A DNA stretch of 64,000 nucleotides from Thermopolyspora sp044507605 (GTDB lineage: Bacteria; Actinomycetota; Actinomycetes; Streptosporangiales; Streptosporangiaceae): positions 30,498-94,497 of the forward strand of contig JBIQJI010000016.1 in the NCBI GenBank assembly GCA_044507605.1, in the 5' to 3' direction. Shown here piece after piece: positions 51,090 to 59,076 of the stretch. A program made the translations under genes and the position numbers. Each line of letters begins with the position of its first letter. Positions within the stretch are counted from its first letter, which is position 1. The notes under the pieces are model-generated. The model had not been told where the DNA came from. It was given only the letters and a program-made list of their open reading frames with translations, and searched no databases.

Positions 51090-53522
51090 TCACTCGGACG
51101 GTCCCGGAGCACCGCCCGCCGCCCGGGGCAACGCCTGCGCGTGCCGCGACCGTGATCTAGGCGCGCGGCCGTGCGGCTGGCGTGGCCGGGGCCGGGCCGG
51201 GGCCGGCGGGATGGGCAGCCGCACCGTGCCGTCGGCGACCCTGGTGGGCCGCCCGTGATGGGTGAGCTCGATCGGGTCGCCCGCCACCAGATCGTATTCC
51301 GCCGCCTCGTGGGTCACGGTCACCCTGATCAGCCTGCCCCGGTAGCGCACGCGGAAGACCAGCCGGGTGATCTGGTCGGGCAGCCGGGGTGTGAAGCTCA
51401 GCCGCCCGCCTTTGGCGCGCATGCCGCCCAGGCCCTGCACGATGGCCAGCCATCCGCCGGCCAGCGACGCCATGTGCAGCCCGTCGCGGGTGTTGTGCTC
51501 CAGGTCGTGCAGGTCCATCAGGGCCGCCTCGGCCAGGTAGTCGTGGGCGAGATCCAGATGGCCGACCTCGGCCGCCAGCACCGCCTGCGTGCACGCCGAC
51601 AGGGAGGAGTCGCGCACGGTCAGCGCCTCGTAGTAGGCGAAGTTGCGGGCCTTCTGTTCGGGCGTGAAGCACTCGCCGCACACCTGCATGGCGAGCACCA
51701 GGTCGGCCTGCTTGACGACCTGCTTGCGGTACAGGTCGAAGTAGGGGAAGTGCAGCAGCAGGGGGTACTGGTCGGGCGCGGTGTTCTCGAAGTCCCACTC
51801 GGCGTGGTCGGTGAACCCCTCGCTCTGCTGGTGCACCTGGCGCAGGTCGTCGTACGGGATGTACACCGCGGCGGCCGCGTCGCGCCACGACGCCGTCTCC
51901 TCGGTCGTGACGCCGAACTCGGCGGCGAGGTCCGGGTGGCGGGCGGCCGCCTCGGCCGCCTCGTACAGGTTCCGCCTGGCCATCAGGTTGGTGTAGACGT
52001 TGTTGTCGGCGATGGCGCTGTACTCGTCGGGGCCGGTGACGCCGTCGATGCGGAAGTTGCCGTGGGCGTCGTGGTGGCCGAGGCTGCGCCACAACCGGGC
52101 CGTCTGCGTCAGCAGCTCCAGCCCGGTCTCGCGCTCGAACTCCTCGTCCTGGGTGGCGTCGACGTACCGGACGACGGCGTCGGCGATGTCGGCGCCGATG
52201 TGGAAGGCCGCCGTGCCGGCGGGCCAGTAGCCCGAGCATTCCTGGCCGCGGATGGTGCGCCATGGGAACGCCGCGCCTTCGAGGCCGAGCTGACGGGCGC
52301 GGTCCATGGCCGGGCCGAGCGTCATCTGCCGCCAGCGCAGCGCGTCGGCCGCCGCGTGCGGCCAGGTGTAGGTGAGCACCGGCAGCACGAACATCTCGGT
52401 GTCCCAGAACGTGTGGCCGTCGTAGCCGGTGCCGGTGAGGCCCTTCGCGGGGATGGGCCGCTGCTCGGCCCGCGCGCCGGCCTGCAGGATGTGGAACAGC
52501 GCGAAGCGCACCGCCTGCTGCACCTCGGCGTCGCCGTAGATTTCGACGTCGGCGCCCGTCCAGAACTCGTCCAGCACCGACCGCTGCTCGGCGAGCAGCC
52601 CGTCCCAGCCGGTGCGCTTGGCGCTGGCGAGGGCCGCGACCACCTGGTCGTGCAGGGCCGGCCGGGAGCGGCGGCTCGACCAGCCGTACGCCACGAACTT
52701 GACGACGCGCAGCTTCTCGCCCGGCTCCAGCCTGGTCGCCACCGTGACCCGCCCCACGTCGGGGGAGCTTTCGACCTCGACCGACATGTTCTCGGGGCCT
52801 TCGATCACGTGCTCCATGCCCGACGCGACGCGCAGCCCGCTGACCCGGGTGCGGTGCACCATGACGACACCGGCGTGCCGCGCCACGTGCTCCTCGCCGA
52901 TCAGCGGGCTTTCCAGCGCGGCGGCCGCCCGGGGGTCGCGGCCGAGGTCGGGCAGCGCCTCGTTGGCGACCAGCTCCGACTGCAGGACCAGCCGCATGGC
53001 GTGACCGACGGGCTCGACCTCGTAGCAGATGGCCGCCACCGCCCGCTGGCTGAGCGACACCATCCGGACCGAGCGCACCCGCACGGTGTCATGGGCCGGC
53101 GAGGTCCACTCCAGGGTGCGGGTGAGGGTGCCGGCCCGCAGGTCGAGCACCCGCTCGTGGGAGTGCAGGGTGCCGTAACGCACGTCGAGCGGCTCGTCGT
53201 CGACGAGCAGCCGGATCAGCTTGCCGTTGGTGACGTTGATGACGGTCTGCCCGGATTCGGGGAAGCCGTAGCCGGCCTCGGCGTACGGCAGCGGCCGCAG
53301 CTCGTAGACGGAGTTGAGGTAGGTGCCCGGCAGGCCGTGCGGGTCGCCCTCGTCGAGGTTGCCGCGCAGCCCGAGGTGGCCGTTGGACAGCGCGAACACC
53401 GACTCGCTCTGCGCGATGACGTCGAGGTCGAGGGAACGCTCGCGCACGCTCCACGGCTCCACGGCGTAAAACGCGCCGACCGGGCCGACGGGGCCCGGGG
53501 TGCCCTCGGGTTGTGCGCTCAT
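51090..53522 (-). CDS. Glycoside hydrolase family 65 protein (disaccharide phosphorylase)
   Basis: 810 residues. The N-terminal beta-sandwich domain (VFALSNGHLGLRGNLDEGDP; FPESGQTVINVTNGK) is followed by the (alpha/alpha)6 barrel. That has FWDTEMFVLPVLTYTWPHAA, IRGQECSGYWPAGTAAFHIG, and the catalytic acid in DGVTGPDEYSAIADNNVYTN (near residue 495). The GH65 C-terminal beta domain carries GGRLSFTPRLPDQ. It phosphorolyses maltose, trehalose, kojibiose or similar to beta-glucose 1-phosphate. The ATG overlaps the stop of a beta-phosphoglucomutase-like gene (ATGA), the classic pair. Hydrolytic GH65 members exist, but the HAD neighbour favours phosphorolysis. The last ~45 residues are Pro/Arg-rich extra. 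Confidence 0.92.
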   Translation of the reverse strand: MSAQPEGTPGPVGPVGAFYAVEPWSVRERSLDLDVIAQSESVFALSNGHLGLRGNLDEGDPHGLPGTYLNSVYELRPLPYAEAGYGFPESGQTVINVTNGKLIRLLVDDEPLDVRYGTLHSHERVLDLRAGTLTRTLEWTSPAHDTVRVRSVRMVSLSQRAVAAICYEVEPVGHAMRLVLQSELVANEALPDLGRDPRAAAALESPLIGEEHVARHAGVVMVHRTRVSGLRVASGMEHVIEGPENMSVEVESSPDVGRVTVATRLEPGEKLRVVKFVAYGWSSRRSRPALHDQVVAALASAKRTGWDGLLAEQRSVLDEFWTGADVEIYGDAEVQQAVRFALFHILQAGARAEQRPIPAKGLTGTGYDGHTFWDTEMFVLPVLTYTWPHAAADALRWRQMTLGPAMDRARQLGLEGAAFPWRTIRGQECSGYWPAGTAAFHIGADIADAVVRYVDATQDEEFERETGLELLTQTARLWRSLGHHDAHGNFRIDGVTGPDEYSAIADNNVYTNLMARRNLYEAAEAAARHPDLAAEFGVTTEETASWRDAAAAVYIPYDDLRQVHQQSEGFTDHAEWDFENTAPDQYPLLLHFPYFDLYRKQVVKQADLVLAMQVCGECFTPEQKARNFAYYEALTVRDSSLSACTQAVLAAEVGHLDLAHDYLAEAALMDLHDLEHNTRDGLHMASLAGGWLAIVQGLGGMRAKGGRLSFTPRLPDQITRLVFRVRYRGRLIRVTVTHEAAEYDLVAGDPIELTHHGRPTRVADGTVRLPIPPAPARPRPRQPHGRAPRSRSRHAQALPRAAGGAPGPSE

Positions 53523-54262
53523 GCCCGCTCCAGCAGCTCGGCGAGGTCGGCGACCACGATGTCGGCGCCGTGGGCGCGCAGCGCATCGGCCTGCGCGCCG
53601 CGGTCGACGCCGACGACCAGGCCGAAGCCCCCCGCGCGCCCCGCCTCGACTCCGGCCAGCGCGTCCTCGAACACCGCCGCCTCGACAGGCGGCACGCCGA
53701 GGTCGCAGGCGGCGGCGAGGAACCCGTCCGGGGCCGGTTTGCCGCGCAGCCCCCGCTCCCTGGCCACCACGCCGTCGACGCGGACGTCGAACAGGTCGCC
53801 GATGCCGGCCACGCGCAGCACCTGCTCGGTGTTGGCGCTGGCCGAGACCACGGCCGTGCGCAGCCCCGCCTCGCGGACCCTGCGCAGGAATCCGACGGAC
53901 CCGTCGTACACCTGCACGCCGTCGCGTTCCAGGATGTGGCGCACGAGGTCGTTCTTGCGGTTGCTCAGCCCGCTGATCGTCATGTCGGCGGCGGTGTCGC
54001 CGGGGCCGCCCTCGGGCAGCCGGATGCCCCGCGACTCGAGGAAGGCGCGGGTGCCGTCGGCGCGGGCCCTGCCGTCGATGTAGGTCAGGTAGTCGGCGTG
54101 CGGGTCGAACGGGCGGAACGGCTCCCCGTGGCGCTCCGACCAGGCGCGCAGGAAATCGTCGAACATCTCCCGCCACGCCGCCGCGTGCACCTTCGCGGTC
54201 TGTGTCAGCACCCCGTCCATGTCGAACAGGCACGCCCGTACACTGTCGGGCATTCCCAGCAA
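53519..54262 (-). CDS. pgmB: Beta-phosphoglucomutase-like HAD protein
   Basis: 247 residues. HAD motif I ACLFDMDGVLTQTAKVHAAA with both Asp, cap domain with LESRGIRLPEGG, motif II VVSASANTEQVLRVAGI, motif III lysine in ERGLRGKPAPDGFLAAACDL, and motif IV AAVFEDALAGVEAGRAGGFG. This is the beta-PGM subgroup that turns beta-glucose 1-phosphate into glucose 6-phosphate. The TTG at 54262 is preferred because GGGGAGGGG lies five bases upstream; an ATG at 54253 has a worse spacing. It is translationally coupled to GH65. Confidence 0.88.
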   Translation of the reverse strand: MLGMPDSVRACLFDMDGVLTQTAKVHAAAWREMFDDFLRAWSERHGEPFRPFDPHADYLTYIDGRARADGTRAFLESRGIRLPEGGPGDTAADMTISGLSNRKNDLVRHILERDGVQVYDGSVGFLRRVREAGLRTAVVSASANTEQVLRVAGIGDLFDVRVDGVVARERGLRGKPAPDGFLAAACDLGVPPVEAAVFEDALAGVEAGRAGGFGLVVGVDRGAQADALRAHGADIVVADLAELLERA

Positions 54263-54381
54263 CGCGTCCCCTCCCCGATCGGTCGTGCGGCCGGCCCCGG
54301 CCCCGCGCCCGAGCGGGGCCGCGACGGGCCCGCCCGGGCCCGGGGCGGCGTGGGCCGGTTCATCTTTCGACCGTATCCCGA

Positions 54382-56109
54382 TCAGCGCGCGTCATGCGGA
54401 AGCATCGCGGCGCGCAGGTCGCGTTTGAGGATCTTGCCGAGGGCGTTGCGCGGCAGCGTCTCGCGGATCTCCAGCCGCTCGGGCAGCTTGTACGACGCGA
54501 TGCGGGCCTCGCGAAGGTGGGCGTTGAGCGCGTCCAGCGTGATCGGCTCGCCGGCCACCGGCACCACGACGGCGCACACCCGCTCGCCGAGCACGTCGTC
54601 GGGGTACCCCACGACGGCCACCTCCGCGACGCCGGGATGGGTGCCGATCAGCGCCTCCAGTTCGGCGGGCGCGATGTTCTGGCCGCCCCTGATGATGAGG
54701 TCGCCGGTGCGGTCGACGTACCGGAGGAACTCGCCACGCGGGCCGTCGATCGCGAACAGGTCGCCCGTGCGGAAGTAGCCGTCGTCGTCGAACGGGTCGG
54801 GCAGCCGGTCGCCGTGCAGGTACCCCGCGAACACCGTGGGCCCCTTGATCCGCAGCTCGCCCGGGCGGCCCGGCTCGGTGATCTCCGCGCCGGTCACGGG
54901 GTCGGCGAGCCGAACGCTCACCTGCTCGGCGAGCCGCGAGCTCCAGGTGACGCCGGGCACCCCGTAGCGGGGGAAGAACCTGGCGCGGCGCTCGGGGTCG
55001 GGCACGTCCTGGGGGCCGGTGAGCAGCGCGATGCCTTCGTTGGAGCCGAAGAAGTTGATGACGGCGATGCCGTGCCGGTCCTGCCAGCCCCGCACCATCG
55101 CCGGTGACAGCGGCGCGGAGCCGCAGCCGATGCGGCGCAGCGAGCCGAGGTCGGTGGCGGCGAGCAGGTCGGGGCGGGCGAGCAGCATCGTGAGCAGTGC
55201 CGGTGGCGCCACGGTGAACGTGACGCGTTCCTCGCCGACCTGCCGCAGAAACGTCATCAGGTCGAACGGCTGGTGCAGCACGAGCCGCGCGCCCGTGCGC
55301 AGCCACGGCAGCAGCATGCCGCCGATGCCGGCCATGTTCACCATCGGGAAGGGGTTCAGCAGTACGTCGTCGCCGGTCAGGCGGGGCGCGTCGACCACGG
55401 CCCAGCTGATGGCCAACCAGTCGTGATGCGTGCGCGGCACGCCCTTGGGGGTGCTCTCGGTGCCGGAGGTCCAGCAGATGGTGATGCAGTCGTTCGGGTC
55501 GGCCGGGTGGGCGGCGGCGTACGCGGCGACCTCCGCCCCCGCCGTTTCGGCGACGCCCGCGAGCTCGCGGTCGAGCGGCACCACGCCGGCGAGCGGGCCA
55601 CCGGACGGCGGGGCGCCGTAGGCGAGGACGGCGCGCAGGCCCGGCAGCCCTTTCAGCGCGGTCAGGCCCTCCTCGGCCAGGTCGCGTTCCCCCATGCGGA
55701 CGATGGTGATCAGCCCGGCGAAACCGGCGAGCGCGCCGAGGCCGCCCACCTCGTGCTCGCGGTACTGCACGGGCAGCGGCGACACGACGACGCCGATCCG
55801 CCAGCAGGCGAGGTAGACCAGGGCCAGCTCGACGATGTTGGGCAGCTGCACGGCGAGCACGTCCCCGGCGCCGAACCCCTGCCGCAGCAGCACCGCCGCG
55901 AGCCGGTCGGCCTCGGCGTCGACCTCGGCCCAGGTGAGCCGTCGCGGCGGGGTGCCGACCAGGGCCGCCCGGTCGGCGGGGTCGGCGATCGCCGTACGGC
56001 CGGGGGTCTCGGCGACCCTGGCCCGCAGCAGCGCGTCGACGGTCTCTCCGGTCCACCAGCCCTTGGCGGTGTACTCACGGACCCGCCAGTCCGGGTGCAG
56101 TCCCCTCAT
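54382..56109 (-). CDS. AMP-dependent acyl/aryl-CoA ligase (ANL superfamily)
   Basis: 575 residues. P-loop ICWTSGTESTPKGVPRTHHD (~residue 210-230), A5 VINFFGSNEGIALLTGPQD, A7 YFRTGDLFAIDG, A8 RYVDRTGDLIIRGGQNIAPA, and A10 LPRNALGKILKRDLRAAM with the catalytic Lys. It resembles the DhbE/AliA-like ligases that adenylate aryl or alicyclic acids before CoA transfer. The substrate is unknown. ATG 56109 with AAGGGAG upstream; the longer frame to 56199 is unsupported. It follows the tandem-HxlR and oxygenase genes on the same strand. It may activate the acid formed after oxidative cleavage. Confidence 0.88.
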   Translation of the reverse strand: MRGLHPDWRVREYTAKGWWTGETVDALLRARVAETPGRTAIADPADRAALVGTPPRRLTWAEVDAEADRLAAVLLRQGFGAGDVLAVQLPNIVELALVYLACWRIGVVVSPLPVQYREHEVGGLGALAGFAGLITIVRMGERDLAEEGLTALKGLPGLRAVLAYGAPPSGGPLAGVVPLDRELAGVAETAGAEVAAYAAAHPADPNDCITICWTSGTESTPKGVPRTHHDWLAISWAVVDAPRLTGDDVLLNPFPMVNMAGIGGMLLPWLRTGARLVLHQPFDLMTFLRQVGEERVTFTVAPPALLTMLLARPDLLAATDLGSLRRIGCGSAPLSPAMVRGWQDRHGIAVINFFGSNEGIALLTGPQDVPDPERRARFFPRYGVPGVTWSSRLAEQVSVRLADPVTGAEITEPGRPGELRIKGPTVFAGYLHGDRLPDPFDDDGYFRTGDLFAIDGPRGEFLRYVDRTGDLIIRGGQNIAPAELEALIGTHPGVAEVAVVGYPDDVLGERVCAVVVPVAGEPITLDALNAHLREARIASYKLPERLEIRETLPRNALGKILKRDLRAAMLPHDAR

Positions 56110-56265
56110 GCGCGTGCTCCCTTCGCCGTCGCCGCCCGGCCACTCCGGCCGGGCGCACCTGGTTGGTACATCGCCGCGGGCGGCCACGACGTCACGCACG
56201 AACGGATCTCCGTGGGCTCGGGCGCCGAACGGCGCGATGAGGGTGGGGCCCGGTTCCGGCGGGCG

Positions 56266-57480
56266 TCAGGGGGCGCCGGTGAAGGCGACCTCGCCGTCGT
56301 TCAGCGGCGCGGCGCAGGCGGTGCAGGCGAGCCGAGGGCGGAAAGGGCCGCCGCAGGGGCGGTGCCGCAGCTCCAGCGCCGGGCCCTCGGCCGCCTGGAA
56401 CCAGCGCTGGGCCCAGTCGATCGCGGTGATCATGACAGGGAAGAAGCCGAGGCCCTTGGGGGTGAGCCGGTAGGTGCGCCAGTCGGGCCGCTCGGTGCCC
56501 GGCACCTGCTCGAAGACGCCGATGGAGACGAAGCCGCGCAGCCGGTCGGCGATGACCGTCGGCGGCGCGCCGAGGCACTGCTCGAACTCGCCGAAGCGGC
56601 GCAGCCCCTGGAACGCCGCGCCCAGAACGGCCGCCGACCACCGGTTGCCGATCAGCCGCATGGTCTGGCCGAACACGGCCGGCGCCGCGTCCTCCCGCGC
56701 CCGTGTGCGGGCGGGCTCCGGCCGCCGGCGCGTCGTGGCGGCCGGCACCGAGCGCGCCCAGGTGCCGCTGGGGCCGAAGACCCCGTCGGTGTCGCGGGGC
56801 CCGGCGGTCTTGCCGCACGCGCCGCAGATGAGGGTGGGCAGCAACGGCATGCCGCAGCACAGGTGCACCATCCCGCCGACACCGCGCACCGTGCTGACCG
56901 TGCCCACCGTGCTCGCTGCGCCCTCTTCGCCCACCGTGCCCATGTGGCCCAGCGTGCCCACATGTCCCACCGTGCCAATGCGGCCCAATGTGCCCGTGTC
57001 GCAGGTGCCGATGGCGCGATCAGGGCGGGCGGGGTGGCCAGGGCCGACGGGGACGGCCGGAGCGGTGAGAGGGCCGGGCGCGGCCTTCGGGCAGGGCGTG
57101 GCCTTCAGGTGAAGTGTGGCCTCCGGGCGGGGCGCGGCCTCCGGGCGGGGTGTGGCCCAGGTCGTCTCCCAGGCGCGCATGGCGAGCAGGATCGGCCAGG
57201 TTTCCCAGCCGCGGGGGGTCAGCCGGTATTCGGGGCGGCGCCCGGGGCGCTCCAGCCGTTCGAGGACGGCCATCTCGGTGAGGGTGGCGAGCCTGCTCGC
57301 CAGGACGGCGTGGGAGATCGGCAGGGCGGCCCGCCAGTGGCTGTAGTGGGTGGCGCCCAGCAGGGCCTGGCGGATGATCAGCAGGTTCCACTCGTCGCCG
57401 AGGAGGCCGAGCATGATGCCGACGGCGTTGGTGTGCCCGGGGGGCAGCTGGGTGGGCCGGTCCGGTGGGTGCGTCAGCAT
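56266..57480 (-). CDS. Tandem HxlR-type regulator with cysteine cluster
   Basis: 404 residues with two HxlR winged helices. The first (17-110) reads AVGIMLGLLGDEWNLLIIRQ, SRLATLTEMAVLERLERPGR, PEYRLTPRGWETW. The second (~268-375) reads RLIGNRWSAAVLGAAFQGLR, DRLRGFVSIGVFEQVPGTER, RTYRLTPKGLGFFP. Between them are a Pro/Ala/Thr-Gly repetitive linker (110-205) and a Cys cluster (C208, C209, C219, C222), with another Cys pair near the end (CTACAAPL). HxlR proteins normally have one domain and act as dimers. This looks like a covalent dimer with possible metal ribbons. ATG 57480 overlaps the oxygenase stop (ATGCTGA), so the regulator is coupled to its presumed target. Confidence 0.85.
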   Translation of the reverse strand: MLTHPPDRPTQLPPGHTNAVGIMLGLLGDEWNLLIIRQALLGATHYSHWRAALPISHAVLASRLATLTEMAVLERLERPGRRPEYRLTPRGWETWPILLAMRAWETTWATPRPEAAPRPEATLHLKATPCPKAAPGPLTAPAVPVGPGHPARPDRAIGTCDTGTLGRIGTVGHVGTLGHMGTVGEEGAASTVGTVSTVRGVGGMVHLCCGMPLLPTLICGACGKTAGPRDTDGVFGPSGTWARSVPAATTRRRPEPARTRAREDAAPAVFGQTMRLIGNRWSAAVLGAAFQGLRRFGEFEQCLGAPPTVIADRLRGFVSIGVFEQVPGTERPDWRTYRLTPKGLGFFPVMITAIDWAQRWFQAAEGPALELRHRPCGGPFRPRLACTACAAPLNDGEVAFTGAP

Positions 57481-58997
57481 CCGGTCGCTTCCGCCGGGGA
57501 TCGCGGCCCGCGAGGCGCGTCGCGCCAGCCGGGGATCGAGTCGCCCGCCGCCCACGTGGCGTGGGTGCCGCTGGAGATCCGTTCGGGCAGCCGTACGCGG
57601 GCGATGGGCCCGTCGGCGAGCCGCGCGGCCTCGAAGACGAGGCATTCGGAGCGGTCGGCGTTCATGTCGGTGGTGAGGGTGATGACGTACCCGTCGTCCT
57701 CGGCGGTGGCGCCCGCCCTCGGCGCCACCGCGGGTTCGCTGCCGAAGACCCCGGGGGGCAGCCGGTGCCGCGTCTCGGTGCCGGTGCGCAGGTCGTGCCG
57801 GACCAGCCCGTCGAGCAGGAAGCGGCCGGGCACGCCGGTCGCCGAGTAGGCGTAGCGGTAGGGGCGGCCGCCGTAGGGGCCGCTGGCGACGCCGAACTCG
57901 GTGATGGAGTCGCTCAGCGGCTCCTCGCGGCACGTCCCGGTGGCGAGGTCGAGCCGCCAGCGGTGCAGCCGGGTGCGCATGCGGTCGAGGGCGAGGAAGC
58001 GGAACATGCGGTGGTAGCGGCCGCCCTCGCCGGTGTCGGCCGGCTCGGGGTCCTCCTGGAAGAAGCCGTCGAGGACGATCTCGTCGCCGTCCTCGTAGGC
58101 GTTGACCCAGTGCAGCACGTACGTGGGCGCGGCCTCGAACCAGCGGATCTCGCCGCCGCCGGCCCGCCGGGGCAGCACCCCGATGCGGGTGGGCAGCTCG
58201 GGGTGGAACCTGGTGACGTGCCGCCCCCGCGCGAGCAGCTCCGGCTCCCAGAACAGGGGGAAGTCGTTGAGGATCGCGTAGTGCTCGGTGAAGGCCATGT
58301 CGTGCGGCAGCCGGGGGCCGGGCAGGTCGACGCCCGTGTAGTGCAGCAGCCGGTCGTCGGGGCCCACCACGCCGTAGTGCAGGTACGGCGGCGTGGTGCC
58401 GTAGTTGAAGAACAGCAGCTCGCCGGTGTGGGCGTCGACCTTCGTGTGGGCCGACACGCCGCAGGCGGGGAACGCGCCGCCCCAGTCGGCCTTGCCGAGG
58501 TCGTCGAGGGTGAGCGGGTCGAGCCGGTAGAGGTCGCCGCACTGGTAGAAGCTGGTGAGCGCCACCCCCGCGTGCACCACGACGTCGGTGCTGGAGGAGT
58601 CCTTCAGCCCGCCGCGCGCGCCCCAGCCGTCCTGGCGGGGCGCCCGCTCCGGCCGCTCGGCGATGCCGGCCCACAGCGCCCGGCCGGCCTCCTGCTCGGC
58701 GAGCAGGCCGTCGGTGCGCACGAACCGGTTGCGGTAGAAGGCGGTGCCGTCGCGGAAGCCCACGACGTGCACCATGCCGTCGCCGTCGAACGGGTGGTAG
58801 CAGTCGATCGCCGGATGCACGGGGTTCTCGGTGTTGCGCAGGTAGACGCCGTCGAGGTCGGCGGGGATCTCGCCGATCACCTCCAGCCCGTCGGCCCGCC
58901 ACTCGGTGGCCTGGGGTCGCCACGGCCCGGTGCGGTAGGGGTGATCATCGTCCTCGGGCAGGGTGGCGAGCACACGCCCGACGACTTCGACGTCCAT
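57474..58997 (-). CDS. Carotenoid oxygenase / stilbene-cleaving dioxygenase family protein
   Basis: 507 residues, seven-bladed propeller of the RPE65/CCD/lignostilbene dioxygenase family. The four Fe(II) histidines can be placed in VSAHTKVDAHTGEL, LPHDMAFTEHYAILNDFPLF, PTYVLHWVNAYEDGDE and SSGTHATWAAGDS. Also DGDGMVHVVGFRDGTAFYRN near the N-terminus and DNA-free soluble character (no signal peptide). It cleaves an alkene bond of a carotenoid, stilbene or phenylpropene with O2. The bacterial aryl-alkene branch is favoured by the neighbouring ligase. ATG 58997. A strong promoter overlapped by inverted repeats lies upstream. Confidence 0.92.
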   Translation of the reverse strand: MDVEVVGRVLATLPEDDDHPYRTGPWRPQATEWRADGLEVIGEIPADLDGVYLRNTENPVHPAIDCYHPFDGDGMVHVVGFRDGTAFYRNRFVRTDGLLAEQEAGRALWAGIAERPERAPRQDGWGARGGLKDSSSTDVVVHAGVALTSFYQCGDLYRLDPLTLDDLGKADWGGAFPACGVSAHTKVDAHTGELLFFNYGTTPPYLHYGVVGPDDRLLHYTGVDLPGPRLPHDMAFTEHYAILNDFPLFWEPELLARGRHVTRFHPELPTRIGVLPRRAGGGEIRWFEAAPTYVLHWVNAYEDGDEIVLDGFFQEDPEPADTGEGGRYHRMFRFLALDRMRTRLHRWRLDLATGTCREEPLSDSITEFGVASGPYGGRPYRYAYSATGVPGRFLLDGLVRHDLRTGTETRHRLPPGVFGSEPAVAPRAGATAEDDGYVITLTTDMNADRSECLVFEAARLADGPIARVRLPERISSGTHATWAAGDSIPGWRDAPRGPRSPAEATGC

Positions 58998-59014
58998 GGA
59001 CCTCCTCTCGCTTC

Positions 59015-59051
59015 ACTCTTGTTGACTACGGCAAGAAGAGTTGCTTGTCAA
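59015..59051 (-). promoter_or_regulatory. Promoter and nested inverted repeats ahead of the carotenoid oxygenase operon
   Basis: Minus-strand -35 TTGACA (59051-59046), 17 bases, -10 TAGTCA (59028-59023). The same DNA holds TTGAC (59022-59026) / GTCAA (59047-59051), GCAA (59031-59034) / TTGC (59041-59044) and ACTCTT (59015-59020) / AAGAGT (59036-59041). It is a dense operator-like site, presumably for the HxlR protein. Confidence 0.65.
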
Positions 59052-59076
59052 TGCCGCCGCCGCTGCCGTGCACGGC

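Noticed and set aside
51171..54083. A 970-residue plus-strand reading frame
   Set aside because: Antisense shadow of GH65 and pgmB; no motif, unnatural composition.
54382..58997. A secondary-metabolite biosynthetic cluster
   Set aside because: A single ANL ligase without carrier-protein, KS, condensation or tailoring genes is not enough to call one.
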